Source: Sphingomonas mucosissima (GTDB lineage: Bacteria; Pseudomonadota; Alphaproteobacteria; Sphingomonadales; Sphingomonadaceae). Taken from it: a stretch of DNA of 64,000 nucleotides. A program made the translations under genes and the position numbers. Positions 22,042-30,454 of the stretch are shown one piece after another. Under the pieces are notes generated by a model. The model made no database searches, was not told where the DNA came from, and saw only the letters and a program-made list of their open reading frames with translations. Within the stretch, counting starts at the first letter, position 1. The number at the start of each line of letters is the position of its first letter. The stretch is taken from the NCBI RefSeq assembly GCF_002197665.1, contig NZ_NBBJ01000001.1:1116001-1180000 (forward strand). Reading direction: 5' to 3'.

Positions 22042-22947
22042 GTGATCTTCGCGCTGCTTCTTGCTTCTTCGGCCCTGGTGAACGACGGCGCAACGGGTTC
22101 TGCCGATCAGGTCGAGATTCCGCCGCCGATCCGCGCCATGCTGGACGCCGCCATCGCGTCGGACAACGAAGGCGAAGTCGCCACCATCGTCAAATATGCC
22201 CGCGCCGCTGATCCCGCGAGTGGGGACGAGGTGCTTCGCATCGCTGACGCATGGCGAGCGGTGCGCGCAAAGGATCGCGAAACGCGCATCGTCCGCGCCG
22301 GCTGGAAGGACCTTTGGACCGGGCGCGCTCAGGTCGGCGGCTTCATCACGACCGGGAATTCCAGCACCGCAGGCGTGACCGGCGTTCTCGATCTCACGCG
22401 TGAGGGCCTCGAATGGCGGCACAAGCTGCGCGGCCAGGCGGATTATCAGCGCAGCCTGGGGGTCACGACACGCGAGCATTATCTCGCGGCGTACGAGCCG
22501 AACTGGAAAATCGACTCGCGACGTTACGTGTACGGCGCGCTGCAATATGAAAGCGACCGCTTCTTCGGCTATTCGGACCGCTACTCGGCGTCAGCGGGCG
22601 CCGGATACAGCGCCGTTCAGACACCGGCGGTAACGCTGAACCTGGAGCTGGGGCCAGCGTTCCGACATACGCAGTTCACCGACGAGACGGTTCAGAGCAG
22701 CATCGCCGCGCGCGGCAGTGTCGATCTGGGCCTGAAGCTTTCCCCCGGGCTGTCCGTCACCCAGGATGCGTCCGCTTATCTGCAGCGGTACAATTCCACG
22801 GTCAGCAGCACGACCGCCCTGGCCGCAAAGCTGATCGGCCCGCTGTCGGCGCAGGTGAGCTACACCGTCCAATATGAAAGTGAACCGCCGCTCGGCCGCG
22901 TGTCCACGGACACGACCAGCCGGGCGTCGCTCGTCTACACTTTCTAA
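22042..22947 (+). CDS. DUF481 family outer-membrane protein
   Basis: A 301-residue protein with a short N-terminal hydrophobic segment (MIFALLLASSALV) that may be a signal peptide. An alpha-helical region follows (about 30-95). The DUF481 domain (about 105-301) starts GWKDLWTGRAQVGGFITTGNSS and consists of alternating beta strands ending in an aromatic residue (LVYTF). This is the pattern of an outer-membrane barrel related to YdiY. The function is unknown. GTG start at 22042, 57 bases after rppH. Confidence 0.82.
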   Translation: MIFALLLASSALVNDGATGSADQVEIPPPIRAMLDAAIASDNEGEVATIVKYARAADPASGDEVLRIADAWRAVRAKDRETRIVRAGWKDLWTGRAQVGGFITTGNSSTAGVTGVLDLTREGLEWRHKLRGQADYQRSLGVTTREHYLAAYEPNWKIDSRRYVYGALQYESDRFFGYSDRYSASAGAGYSAVQTPAVTLNLELGPAFRHTQFTDETVQSSIAARGSVDLGLKLSPGLSVTQDASAYLQRYNSTVSSTTALAAKLIGPLSAQVSYTVQYESEPPLGRVSTDTTSRASLVYTF

Positions 22948-23005
22948 ATTCAGGCGCGTAGCTCTGGTCGCTCGCGCGAGCACCCCGCGGCTGCGCCCGA
23001 CTCGT

Positions 23006-23818
23006 TCAGCGCAGCGCGCCGGCTAGCAGCTTGTGCAGCTTGGAGTGGAGCCCGTCAGTCGCAGCGAGGAATTCGCTGCGCTCGATCGGCCGATCGCCGC
23101 CGCGGAAATCCGTCACGAAGCCGCCGGCTTCCTTGACGAGCAATATGCCGGCCGCGGCATCCCAGATGTTGAGCTTCGATTCCCAATAGCCATCGAAACG
23201 GCCCGCGGCGACCCACGCGAGGTCCAGTGCTGCCGACCCGAGCCGCCGAATGCCGGCAACCTGCGGCGCGATCGAGCCGAAGATCCGTGTCCATTCGGCA
23301 AAATCGCCATGGCCCATGAACGGGATACCCGTAGCGATCACCGCCTCGCTGAGTTCGCGGCGCGACGACACGCGCAGGCGTTGATCCTGCAGCCACGCGC
23401 CCCTGCCCTTCTCGGCCCAGAAGCTCTCGTCGGTCAGCGGTTGGTAGATCAACCCGGTCGTGATCTCCCGCTTGCCGTTCGGCATCGGCTCCTCAACCGC
23501 GATCGAAATGGCGAAGTGCGGTATCCCGTGGAGGAAGTTGGTCGTGCCATCCAGCGGATCGATGATGAACCGCGGCTTGGATGGATCGCCGGCGATCTCG
23601 CCCTGCTCCTCCATCACAAAGCCCCAGTCCGGCCGCGCCTTGGACAATTCCTCGAACAGGGTCTGTTCGGCGCGCTTGTCGGCCATCGACACGAAGTCAG
23701 CCGGCCCCTTGCGGCTCACCTGAAGATGCTGGACTTCGTTGAAGTCCCGCCGCAGCCGCGGCGCCGCTTTGCGCGCAGCACGTTCGATGATCGTGAAGAG
23801 ACCGGAATGGGAAGGCAT
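23006..23818 (-). CDS. suhB: Inositol monophosphatase family protein (SuhB-like)
   Basis: A 270-residue Mg-dependent phosphatase. The metal motifs are MEEQGE, DPLDGTTNFLHG and WDAAAG, all intact. It should hydrolyse myo-inositol-1-phosphate or related sugar phosphates; in E. coli SuhB also takes part in rRNA antitermination. The start at 23818 gives the normal N-terminus. It is downstream of efp on the same strand, across a gap of 140 bases that holds a GC-rich hairpin. Confidence 0.93.
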   Translation of the reverse strand: MPSHSGLFTIIERAARKAAPRLRRDFNEVQHLQVSRKGPADFVSMADKRAEQTLFEELSKARPDWGFVMEEQGEIAGDPSKPRFIIDPLDGTTNFLHGIPHFAISIAVEEPMPNGKREITTGLIYQPLTDESFWAEKGRGAWLQDQRLRVSSRRELSEAVIATGIPFMGHGDFAEWTRIFGSIAPQVAGIRRLGSAALDLAWVAAGRFDGYWESKLNIWDAAAGILLVKEAGGFVTDFRGGDRPIERSEFLAATDGLHSKLHKLLAGALR

Positions 23819-23830
23819 TTCAACAACTCC

Positions 23831-23850
23831 CCCCTCCCGGTGGGGAGGGG
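23831..23850. repeat. GC-rich hairpin between efp and suhB
   Basis: An 8-bp perfect stem (CCCCTCCC with GGGAGGGG) closes a four-base loop. Read on the minus strand it lies after efp and before suhB, but there is no T-run for intrinsic termination. On the plus strand it continues into GTTGGGGGTGG. I recognise this as a recurring intergenic motif in GC-rich proteobacteria. It may mark an mRNA 3' end. Confidence 0.5.
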
Positions 23851-23958
23851 TTGGGGGTGGTAATCACTATCCGGGCCTTGCTTGGTCAGCGGATAGTCGA
23901 TGCCATCGGGCATCTCGCTCCGCCGCCTCCCGGTCCTCCCTTGCGGAAGGAAATCGCG

Positions 23959-24522
23959 TCAGTCGGCGCGACGAACGTAGGTCTGTTCGTACACGTCAAC
24001 AACGATGCGGGTTCCGCTTGAAATGTGCGGCGGCACCATCACGCGAACGCCATTGTCGAGGATTGCCGGCTTGTAGCTTGAGGAGGCGGTCTGCCCCTTC
24101 ACCACGGCATCGGCCTCGACGATCGTTGCTTCAATCGTGTCCGGCAACTGAACGCTGATGGCTTCTTCTTCGTGAAGCTCCATCACCACGTCCATGCCGT
24201 CCTGCAGGAAGGCCGCTGCATCGCCGAGCAGGTCGCGCGGCAAGGTCACCTGATCATAGGTTTCCTTGTCCATGAACACGAGGGACTCGCCTTCTGCGAA
24301 CAGGAACTGGAAGTCCTTGGTGTCGAGCCGCACACGCTCCACCGTTTCCGCCGAGCGGAAGCGCACGTTGTTCTTGCGGCCATCGCGCAGGTTCTTCAGC
24401 TCCACCTGCATATAAGCGCCGCCCTTGCCGGGCTGGGTATGCTGGATCTTCACGGCACGCCAGATGCCGCCTTCATATTCGATAATGTTACCCGGACGGA
24501 TATCGACGCCGCTGATCTTCAT
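23959..24522 (-). CDS. efp: Translation elongation factor P
   Basis: A 187-residue EF-P that relieves ribosome stalling at polyproline stretches. Its three beta-barrel domains are recognisable: KOW-like N-domain, middle OB domain and C-terminal OB domain. The tip loop reads PGKGGAY with Lys33, the residue modified in lysyl-EF-P organisms. The start at 24522 ([12 protein letters not shown]) is canonical, and upstream in-frame codons run through the repeat at 24602-24656. Neither epmA nor epmB is in the window. Confidence 0.96.
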   Translation of the reverse strand: MKISGVDIRPGNIIEYEGGIWRAVKIQHTQPGKGGAYMQVELKNLRDGRKNNVRFRSAETVERVRLDTKDFQFLFAEGESLVFMDKETYDQVTLPRDLLGDAAAFLQDGMDVVMELHEEEAISVQLPDTIEATIVEADAVVKGQTASSSYKPAILDNGVRVMVPPHISSGTRIVVDVYEQTYVRRAD

Positions 24523-24601
24523 GACTTTTATGCCCATTCTCCGTTCGGGCTGAGCGTGTCGAATGCCCGCTCTCCTTGTGAAGAGAGTGGCCCTTTGCAA
24601 A

Positions 24602-24656
24602 TGTACGAAGCGTACAGGCAGTGCAGGGCAGGCTTCGACCAGCTCAGGGCAAACGG
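24602..24656. repeat. Second copy of the sphingomonad intergenic repeat
   Basis: Positions 24602-24616 form a perfect 6-bp inverted repeat (TGTACG, AAG, CGTACA). Next to it, at about 24632-24656, lies CTTCGACCAGCTCAGGGCAAACGG. On the minus strand this matches the CCCTGAGCTTGTCGAAG core seen near 10120-10201. The element fills the 160-base gap between the M23 peptidase gene and efp. Confidence 0.65.
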
Positions 24657-24682
24657 CAGTGTTGAACTGGAAGGGAGCCGCC

Positions 24683-25273
24683 CTAACGAACCTTGTGCTT
24701 TCCGGCAAGCAGTGGGTACGGGTTAACCGGCGTTCCCTGATGCCAGCGATCACTCGGCGCCATCTGGCTCATGCCAAAGTGAAGGTGCGTGTTCCCGGCC
24801 CCGGCATTCCCGGTGTCGCCGACATAGCCGAGCAGCGTGCCACGATTGACGGCCATTCCTTCGCGAATGCCCGGCGCGTAACCGGCGAGATGCGCGTAAT
24901 AATGGCTCCAGCGCCGATCTAACGAGCGCACGTATAAGGTCAGCCCCCCGTCCCGGCTGTTGAACAGCTTCTCCACCCGTCCTGGCCCAGCGGCGACCAC
25001 CGGCGTGTTGGCCGGCGCGATGATGTCGATCGCCTGGTGGCGCCGCGTGCCCCCGCCGCGCGCCTCTCCCCACGTATTCAGCAGCTTGTCGGCGGCAACC
25101 CCGGCGACCGGCACGGTAAGCCCCGCGCTGTTAGTCTCAAACGCCGGCGGTCGTACCGCCTGGCGCTTCTCCAGGACCTTGGGCGTGTCCGACGGGCCGA
25201 AGGACAGCATCGAGCCGAGGGCGATCATCCCCAGCACGATGAGCGCCAGGATGAAGGCACCGAGCCTGGTCAT
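24683..25273 (-). CDS. M23 family metallopeptidase (LytM-type)
   Basis: A 196-residue protein with one N-terminal membrane helix (residues 5-24) and a periplasmic M23/LytM domain. Zinc ligands are His79 and Asp83 (HQAID) and His165 in the HLH motif (163-165), with catalytic His128. All are present, so it should be an active peptidoglycan endopeptidase rather than a degenerate EnvC-like activator. It is well short of the multi-domain M23 proteins with coiled coils. It lies upstream of efp on the same strand, across the repeat. Confidence 0.88.
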   Translation of the reverse strand: MTRLGAFILALIVLGMIALGSMLSFGPSDTPKVLEKRQAVRPPAFETNSAGLTVPVAGVAADKLLNTWGEARGGGTRRHQAIDIIAPANTPVVAAGPGRVEKLFNSRDGGLTLYVRSLDRRWSHYYAHLAGYAPGIREGMAVNRGTLLGYVGDTGNAGAGNTHLHFGMSQMAPSDRWHQGTPVNPYPLLAGKHKVR

Positions 25274-25419
25274 CGATTATCCTCGCAGGGGCATCGGCAA
25301 GGTCCGCCCAAGATGACCGTGATCAAGCCGCGCGAACGCGATGTCATCGCCGGCCCTCCACAGTGACCAACGCTCTTCCCAAACGGCTTGGCATCATTAG
25401 GCACAAGGCGCGGGAGCTG

Positions 25420-26097
25420 TCAGCGCAGCACCTCTTCAAACGCGCGAATCGCCTGTGCCTCATCGCCGTTCCAAACGGCCGCCGAGGCCGCGATAAAATC
25501 CGCACCCGCGGCGATCAGTGGAGCGGCGTTCGCGGGCGTGATGCCGCCGATGGCGACGCTAGGCAGCTCGAAAAGCGTCGACCACCATGAAAGGATGACC
25601 GGCTCTGGGTGATGCTTCACCTCCTTGGTGGTCGTCGGATAGAAGCTGCCGAACGCCACATAGTCAGCGCCGGCCTCCCCCGCCTCCATCGCAAGGTGGC
25701 GGCTGTCATGGCACGTGACACCGATCTGAACATCGGGGCCGAGCATCGCCCTCGCCTCGCGCGCGTCGCCGTCCTCTTGGCCCAGATGGACGCCGTCTGC
25801 CCCTAGTCGCTTCGCCAGCGAGGCACTGTCGTTGACGATGAAGGCGACGTCTCGCGCCGCGCAGATCTGCTGCAATGGCTCAGCAAGGCGCGCCGCCTCA
25901 TGCTGGTTCACGTTCTTCACTCTGAATTGAAAAGCTGCCACCGGCCCCGCATCCAGCGCCCGCGCCAGCCGGTCAGGGAAGTTGCCACCCACCTCTAAAG
26001 GCGAGATCAGGTAAAGCTGGCAGGGCGGGCGTCGGTCGTCGCGACGGAATGCTACCGCGAATTGCGGGTCGAGTGGGCCTAGGGGATCATCGATCAT
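25420..26097 (-). CDS. thiE: Thiamine phosphate synthase
   Basis: A 225-residue TIM-barrel enzyme that joins HMP-pyrophosphate and the thiazole phosphate to form thiamine phosphate. Family motifs are FIVNDSASLAKRLGADGVHLGQEDGD, GADYVAFGSFYPTTTK and SVAIGGITPANAAPLIAAGADF. The N-terminus is about 20 residues longer than usual, so a later start is possible. No other thi gene is adjacent, and I saw no TPP-riboswitch motif in the 118 bases upstream. Confidence 0.9.
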   Translation of the reverse strand: MIDDPLGPLDPQFAVAFRRDDRRPPCQLYLISPLEVGGNFPDRLARALDAGPVAAFQFRVKNVNQHEAARLAEPLQQICAARDVAFIVNDSASLAKRLGADGVHLGQEDGDAREARAMLGPDVQIGVTCHDSRHLAMEAGEAGADYVAFGSFYPTTTKEVKHHPEPVILSWWSTLFELPSVAIGGITPANAAPLIAAGADFIAASAAVWNGDEAQAIRAFEEVLR

Positions 26098-26215
26098 GAT
26101 CCCTGCCTAGCCGCCACCTGCACCGGACGGAAGCATGAGAAGGCCCTTTCCGGGCAACCAATGCTTCGACGCAAACGTTACCCCGGTGACATGCTGAACC
26201 AGGAGTAGGTGGTTC

Positions 26216-26878
26216 ATGACCGTAAAACCAATAATCTTCGCTGTTGCCCTGGGTGCTTTCGCCGCCGCCTGTTCGACGCAGCCGTCGGGCGTGTCACGCA
26301 GCGCCCATGCACCCACCCAGCCCGCACACGTTGCAGCCCTTCCGACGCCAGCGCCGGTCGATCGCCTCGCCGCGATGGCTGCCACCGCAATCAATCCACG
26401 GCTGGCTGGTGCCGAGATGCTGGGATCGCGCACCATCGCGGGCAATGTCGCTGCTGCGCCCAATCTGCGCACATTGGTGTCCGCCTTGCGGGCAAGTGAC
26501 GCGGGCCAGTCGCTGAGCGCCGCAGGGCCAGTGACGGTGTTCGCCCCCAGCGACGAGGCGTTCGCGCGGATGTCGCCGGGCGTCGTGAACGAATTGCTTC
26601 AGCCCGCGAACCGCGCGACGTTGAACAAGCTGGTGAACTATCATGTCGTGCCCGGCACGATCACGCTTGATCAGCTGCGCAGCCGTATCGATAAAAGCGG
26701 CGGCGTGGCCCAGTTGACGACCGTCGATGGCACCTTGCTCCTTGCGAGAAAGGAAGGCGAGGCGGTCGCTTTGACCGACACCCATGGCAACAAGAGCTAC
26801 GTCGAAACGCCCGATGTGCAGCAGGCCGACGGCGTCTTCCACGTCATCAATGGCGTGATGGTACCGCGGCTTGCATGA
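26216..26878 (+). CDS. Fasciclin-domain lipoprotein
   Basis: A 220-residue protein. The N-terminus is a lipoprotein signal with lipobox FAAAC at about residues 15-19. A linker and one fasciclin (FAS1) domain follow (about 80-218), with the motifs GPVTVFAPSDEAFARM, LNKLVNYHVVPGTI and GVFHVINGVMVP. FAS1 domains mediate adhesion; the bacterial role here is unknown. It is monocistronic, with convergent moaE downstream. Confidence 0.9.
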   Translation: MTVKPIIFAVALGAFAAACSTQPSGVSRSAHAPTQPAHVAALPTPAPVDRLAAMAATAINPRLAGAEMLGSRTIAGNVAAAPNLRTLVSALRASDAGQSLSAAGPVTVFAPSDEAFARMSPGVVNELLQPANRATLNKLVNYHVVPGTITLDQLRSRIDKSGGVAQLTTVDGTLLLARKEGEAVALTDTHGNKSYVETPDVQQADGVFHVINGVMVPRLA

Positions 26879-26913
26879 GATCGTGGCAGAAGACCACGCA
26901 CTAAGGCGCTAGT

Positions 26914-27345
26914 TCAGCGCCATTTCTCCGCTGAGACATCATCGCTGGCGCGTGGTTCGACCCAGCGATGATGGTCGCCTACCCGCTCGCGTTTCCAAAA
27001 GGGCGCATCGGTCTTCAGCCGATCGATCAGGAAGGCGCAAGCGTCCAGCGCTTCGGCGCGATGCGCGCCGCTGGCCGCGACGAACACGATCCGGTCGCCA
27101 AGCCGCATCGGGCCGACCCGGTGGACGATCGTCACGCCGGACAATGACCACCGAAGCACTGCCTCCTCGGCAAGCACGGTCAGCGCGCGCTCGGTCGCAC
27201 CGGGATAATGCTCCAGCATCAGTTCGGTAACGCCGTCATCGGCGCGGACCATGCCGGTGAACGTGGCAAGTGCGCCGTCCTGCCCGGCAAGCGCCATCTC
27301 GTCAGCCAAATCGATCGGCGCGGGACTGACGAGAACCCGGATCAT
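26914..27345 (-). CDS. moaE: Molybdopterin synthase catalytic subunit
   Basis: A 143-residue MoaE that inserts sulfur carried by MoaD into precursor Z to make molybdopterin. Diagnostic segments are FTGMVRADDG, HRVGPMRLGDRIV and the lysine-containing KTDAPFWKRE. It overlaps moaD by four bases. The unit pgsA-moaD-moaE couples phospholipid and cofactor genes with no functional link known to me. No other moa gene is nearby. Confidence 0.94.
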   Translation of the reverse strand: MIRVLVSPAPIDLADEMALAGQDGALATFTGMVRADDGVTELMLEHYPGATERALTVLAEEAVLRWSLSGVTIVHRVGPMRLGDRIVFVAASGAHRAEALDACAFLIDRLKTDAPFWKRERVGDHHRWVEPRASDDVSAEKWR

Positions 27346-27599
27346 CCGCCGGTAACCGGTGGAAAAATCGCGATCTCGCGTGCTCCTGCGATGGGCGTGT
27401 GGAGAGGCACGAAGTCCTTGTCGCGAGCGGCGCGCAAGCGCTCAGGCTCACTCAGCGCCGCGGCATGCCGGTCCGACCGTGCCGCCAGCCAGCCGATCAA
27501 GGCCGCGACGGTATCGACCTCCGCTGGCGGCTCAACCTCTTCCTCGGCCGCACCGATACGCTCGCGCACCCACGCGAAATACAAAATCCGCATCGCCAT
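27342..27599 (-). CDS. moaD: Molybdopterin synthase sulfur carrier subunit
   Basis: An 85-residue ubiquitin-fold sulfur carrier. The C-terminus is FPPVTGG with the terminal Gly-Gly that becomes a thiocarboxylate. The N-terminal strand ILYFAWVRERIG is typical of MoaD. The ATG at 27599 overlaps the pgsA stop (TGATG); a second ATG two codons later is equally possible. A longer open frame upstream lies inside pgsA and was not used. Confidence 0.92.
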   Translation of the reverse strand: MAMRILYFAWVRERIGAAEEEVEPPAEVDTVAALIGWLAARSDRHAAALSEPERLRAARDKDFVPLHTPIAGAREIAIFPPVTGG

Positions 27600-28165
27600 C
27601 AATCCATGTGCTTCAGGCCGACGCGCAGATAATCCCAGCCCGTCACGATCGTCAGCACCGCCGCGCCCCACAATGAGGCAAGCCCCACGAGCTTTATCCA
27701 GCCAAACTCCGGCAGCGCGCCAGCGAGGATGAGCGCTCCCAGTGACACGAGTTGAAGCGTCGTCTTCCACTTCGCCAGGCGTGACACCGGCAGCGATACC
27801 TGTAGGCCCGCCAGAAACTCTCGCAGGCCGGACACCGCAATCTCGCGCAGCAGGATCACCAGCGCCGCGATGATATGAACGCCCGTGATCACGGCGGTAT
27901 CGTTATGCCGTGTGCCCACGAGCATCAGGATAACGGCTGCCACCATGATCTTGTCAGCGATCGGATCAAGAAACACGCCCAGCCGCGATACCGCGCCCTG
28001 TGCGCGCGCGAGATAGCCGTCGAAATAATCGGTGATGCCCATCAGGCAGTACAGCCCGAACGCAATACCGAACCCTGCCTGCCAGGTAGGCCACCACAAA
28101 AAGGCGACAAGCGCAGGCACCGCGACGATTCGCGACAGGCTCAGCAGGTTGGGCAAGGTAAGCAC
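27599..28165 (-). CDS. pgsA: CDP-diacylglycerol--glycerol-3-phosphate 3-phosphatidyltransferase
   Basis: A 188-residue inner-membrane enzyme that commits CDP-diacylglycerol to phosphatidylglycerol synthesis. The CDP-alcohol phosphotransferase motif is present as DYFDGYLAR followed by GVFLDPIAD, and about five hydrophobic helices surround it. The start at 28165 (MLTLPNLLSLSR) is typical. It overlaps moaD by one base and diverges from the MFS transporter gene. Confidence 0.94.
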   Translation of the reverse strand: MLTLPNLLSLSRIVAVPALVAFLWWPTWQAGFGIAFGLYCLMGITDYFDGYLARAQGAVSRLGVFLDPIADKIMVAAVILMLVGTRHNDTAVITGVHIIAALVILLREIAVSGLREFLAGLQVSLPVSRLAKWKTTLQLVSLGALILAGALPEFGWIKLVGLASLWGAAVLTIVTGWDYLRVGLKHMD

Positions 28166-28278
28166 GGTTATTGACTTAGCTTAGCAGACCCGTGACGCAA
28201 CCCTGACGGGGTTGGCAGCGCCGGTGACCAGCGTCTATGCCCAGCCCTCATTCTGCCACAGCCGGGCGACCTCCTGTC

Positions 28279-29574
28279 ATGATCAATGCCCTCGGGCTTC
28301 TCAAACGTCGGCGCTTCTTGCCGCTGTTCGTCACTCAGTTCCTGGGTGCCTTCAACGACAATCTGTTCAAGACCTCGATGGTTCTGTTCGCGACCTATGA
28401 GATTTTTGCCAACGAAAAGCAGGAAAGCTTTTTCAACGCCCTGGCCGCGGCCCTCTTCATCTTGCCGTTCTTTCTCCTGTCGGCGCTGTCGGGGCAGCTG
28501 GCCGACACGATGGACAAGGCGCGCATCATTCGCGTGGTCAAGATCGTCGAGTTCGGGATCATGGCGCTGGGGTGCGGCGGCTTGCTGCTGGCGCGCACCG
28601 GGCAAGTGACGCTGCCCGTGGTCATGATGCTCGGCGCAGTCGTGGGTCTTGGCATCCACTCCACGTTCTTCAGCCCGATCAAATACGCCATCCTGCCGCA
28701 GCATCTGGAGGATGAGGACGTGCTTGGCGGCACGGGGTTGGTGGAGGCAGGAACCTATCTGTCGATCCTGCTTGGCACCATCCTGGCGGGCTTCATCTAT
28801 CGGTCGATCCCCTTGATTGCGGGAACGACCTTCCTTGTCGCGCTTCTGGGTTACATCAGTGCGCGCATGGTTCCGCCGGCGCCGCGGCTGGGTCCAGCGC
28901 TCACGCTTGATTACAATCCGCTCAGGGCCTCGTGGCGGCTGGTGGCGGGCACCATGCACATCCCGCGCTTGTTTCTGGCGATCTGCGCGATCAGCTTCTT
29001 CTGGACCATCGGCTCGGTCCTGGTGGTGATCTTCCCGCCGCTGGTGAAGAATGTCCTCACGTCCGACGCCAGCGTCGCCAGCCTGGTGCTGGCAATCTTT
29101 TCGATCGGCGTCGCGATCGGATCGGTCGTCATCAATCTGATGCTGCGCGGCCATATCTCGGCGCGCTATTCGCCGGTGTCGGTGATCGCGATGGGCGGCG
29201 CCGTTCTGGCCTTCTGGTTCGTCGCCAACAGGTGGGAAGCGGCGCCGGCCGGCACGCTTTATGACATCGCCGGCTTTGTCAGCCATCCCGGCGCGGCGGC
29301 GGTTCTGCTCACGCTCATGTTCGTCGCCATCTTCGGCGGCATGTTCGTCGTCCCGCTCTATGCGTTCCTGACCACGACGGTGCCGAAGGATCAGACGGCG
29401 CGGACGGTTGCCGCCAACAATGTCGTGAATGCCGGCGCCATGACGATCGGGTCGGCTACCGTTGCGGCGATTACGGCACTGGGCGCCACGGCAAGTCAGC
29501 TGTTGCTGCTGGTCGCAGGCATGTGCCTCGTGTCCGCCTGGATCGCCCAGCGGCTGCACCGGGCCTGCGACTGA
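28279..29574 (+). CDS. MFS transporter, LplT-like
   Basis: A 431-residue major-facilitator protein with about twelve helices. The N-terminus RRRFLPLFVTQFLGAFNDNLFKTS and the VVGLGIHSTFFSPIKYAILPQHL segment resemble the lysophospholipid transporter LplT and the MFS half of Aas-type fusions. Lysophospholipid flipping is thus a reasonable guess but unproven. No acyltransferase gene is adjacent. I chose the ATG at 28279; an upstream in-frame start at 28237 adds 14 residues without homology. Confidence 0.85.
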   Translation: MINALGLLKRRRFLPLFVTQFLGAFNDNLFKTSMVLFATYEIFANEKQESFFNALAAALFILPFFLLSALSGQLADTMDKARIIRVVKIVEFGIMALGCGGLLLARTGQVTLPVVMMLGAVVGLGIHSTFFSPIKYAILPQHLEDEDVLGGTGLVEAGTYLSILLGTILAGFIYRSIPLIAGTTFLVALLGYISARMVPPAPRLGPALTLDYNPLRASWRLVAGTMHIPRLFLAICAISFFWTIGSVLVVIFPPLVKNVLTSDASVASLVLAIFSIGVAIGSVVINLMLRGHISARYSPVSVIAMGGAVLAFWFVANRWEAAPAGTLYDIAGFVSHPGAAAVLLTLMFVAIFGGMFVVPLYAFLTTTVPKDQTARTVAANNVVNAGAMTIGSATVAAITALGATASQLLLLVAGMCLVSAWIAQRLHRACD

Positions 29575-29598
29575 CTGACAGTTACATGATCCTGACCG

Positions 29599-29763
29599 CT
29601 ACATGATCATCGTGTAGAAGCAGACGAAGAAGGCGGTGAAACTCAGGACGAAGAGCTTCAGATCCTGGTCGTCGCTCCGGTTCGGCTTGGCGCTGGTTTG
29701 CACGATCATCCGCCGGATCGGATGGCGAGCAGGTTCGTCGGTGATCAGGCGTCTGTCCATCAT
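29599..29763 (-). CDS. Small single-pass membrane protein, 54 residues
   Basis: A short open frame between the MFS gene and the gamma-carbonic anhydrase gene. It starts MMDRRLITDE (start 29763, or 29760 one codon later) and ends at a TAG at 29601-29599. The N-terminal half is basic and polar. The C-terminal half (LKLFVLSFTAFFVCFYTMIM) is one hydrophobic helix, which gives a tail-anchored or single-span topology. I recall similar short proteins in sphingomonads but cannot name a family. The ribosome site is weak. Confidence 0.6.
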   Translation of the reverse strand: MMDRRLITDEPARHPIRRMIVQTSAKPNRSDDQDLKLFVLSFTAFFVCFYTMIM

Positions 29764-29848
29764 ACGATGGTTAACGTCCCGTTTACCTTTGGGAACCGCT
29801 TGAACGAAGCAGCCGGGCGAGTGTCCGATGTTGGTACAGGAGGAAGAG

Positions 29849-30373
29849 ATGCCGCTTTACGAATTTCGGGGGCACCGCCCGACGTGTCATGACACCGCCT
29901 GGGTCGCGCCAAGCGCCGACATCGTCGGGGATGTTCGGCTCGCCGAGGACACCAGCGTCTGGTTCGGTGCGGTGATCCGCGGCGACAACACGCCCATTCC
30001 GATCGGCGCGCGCAGCAACATCCAGGAGGGCGCGATGCTCCATTCCGATCCGGGCTCGCCGCTCAGCGTCGGCGAGGATTGCACCATCGGTCACCACGCC
30101 ATTCTGCACGGCTGCACGATTGGCAATCGCGTCCTCATCGGCATGGGCGCCACCATTTTGAACCGCGCGGTGATCCCGGATGATTGCATCGTGGGGGCGA
30201 ACGCGCTGGTCACGGAGGGCAAGACCTTCCCCCCGCGCAGCTTGATCGTCGGCAGCCCCGCCAAGGCGGTCAGGACCCTGGACGACCAGGCCGTCGCCGG
30301 GCTCAAGATTTCCGCCGCGCATTATGTCGAGAACAGCAGGGAGGCTGCGGCCGGGCTGAAGCGGATCGACTGA
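29849..30373 (+). CDS. Gamma-class carbonic anhydrase family protein
   Basis: A 174-residue left-handed beta-helix protein with hexapeptide repeats. Metal-binding histidines typical of gamma carbonic anhydrases are seen in MLHSD and IGHHAILHG. The Arg-Gly-Asp-Asn of AVIRGDNTPI and the Gln of SNIQEG fit the family (YrdA/PaaY-like). Carbonic anhydrase activity is inferred, since many close homologues are weak or inactive. The start at 29849 has a strong AGGAGGAAG site. A C-terminal alpha helix closes the trimer, as is normal. Confidence 0.88.
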   Translation: MPLYEFRGHRPTCHDTAWVAPSADIVGDVRLAEDTSVWFGAVIRGDNTPIPIGARSNIQEGAMLHSDPGSPLSVGEDCTIGHHAILHGCTIGNRVLIGMGATILNRAVIPDDCIVGANALVTEGKTFPPRSLIVGSPAKAVRTLDDQAVAGLKISAAHYVENSREAAAGLKRID

Positions 30374-30454
30374 TCGGTCGGCCAGGCCCGGTGCGGGCGG
30401 CGGCATCGGCGGGCACGCTGGACAGGTGGTTACTCACCCGACATAACCCCACTT

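Noticed and set aside
21337..22545. 402-codon frame opposite rppH and the DUF481 gene
   Set aside because: Spans two genes of the other strand and their spacer; the codon use is that of a mirror frame.
26098..26215. Possible TPP riboswitch upstream of thiE
   Set aside because: I looked for the CTGAGA and downstream pairing elements on the minus strand and did not find them.
28168..29559. 463-codon frame opposite the MFS transporter
   Set aside because: Asp/Arg/His/Gln-rich low-complexity translation with no start signal. The transporter on the other strand is clearly the gene.
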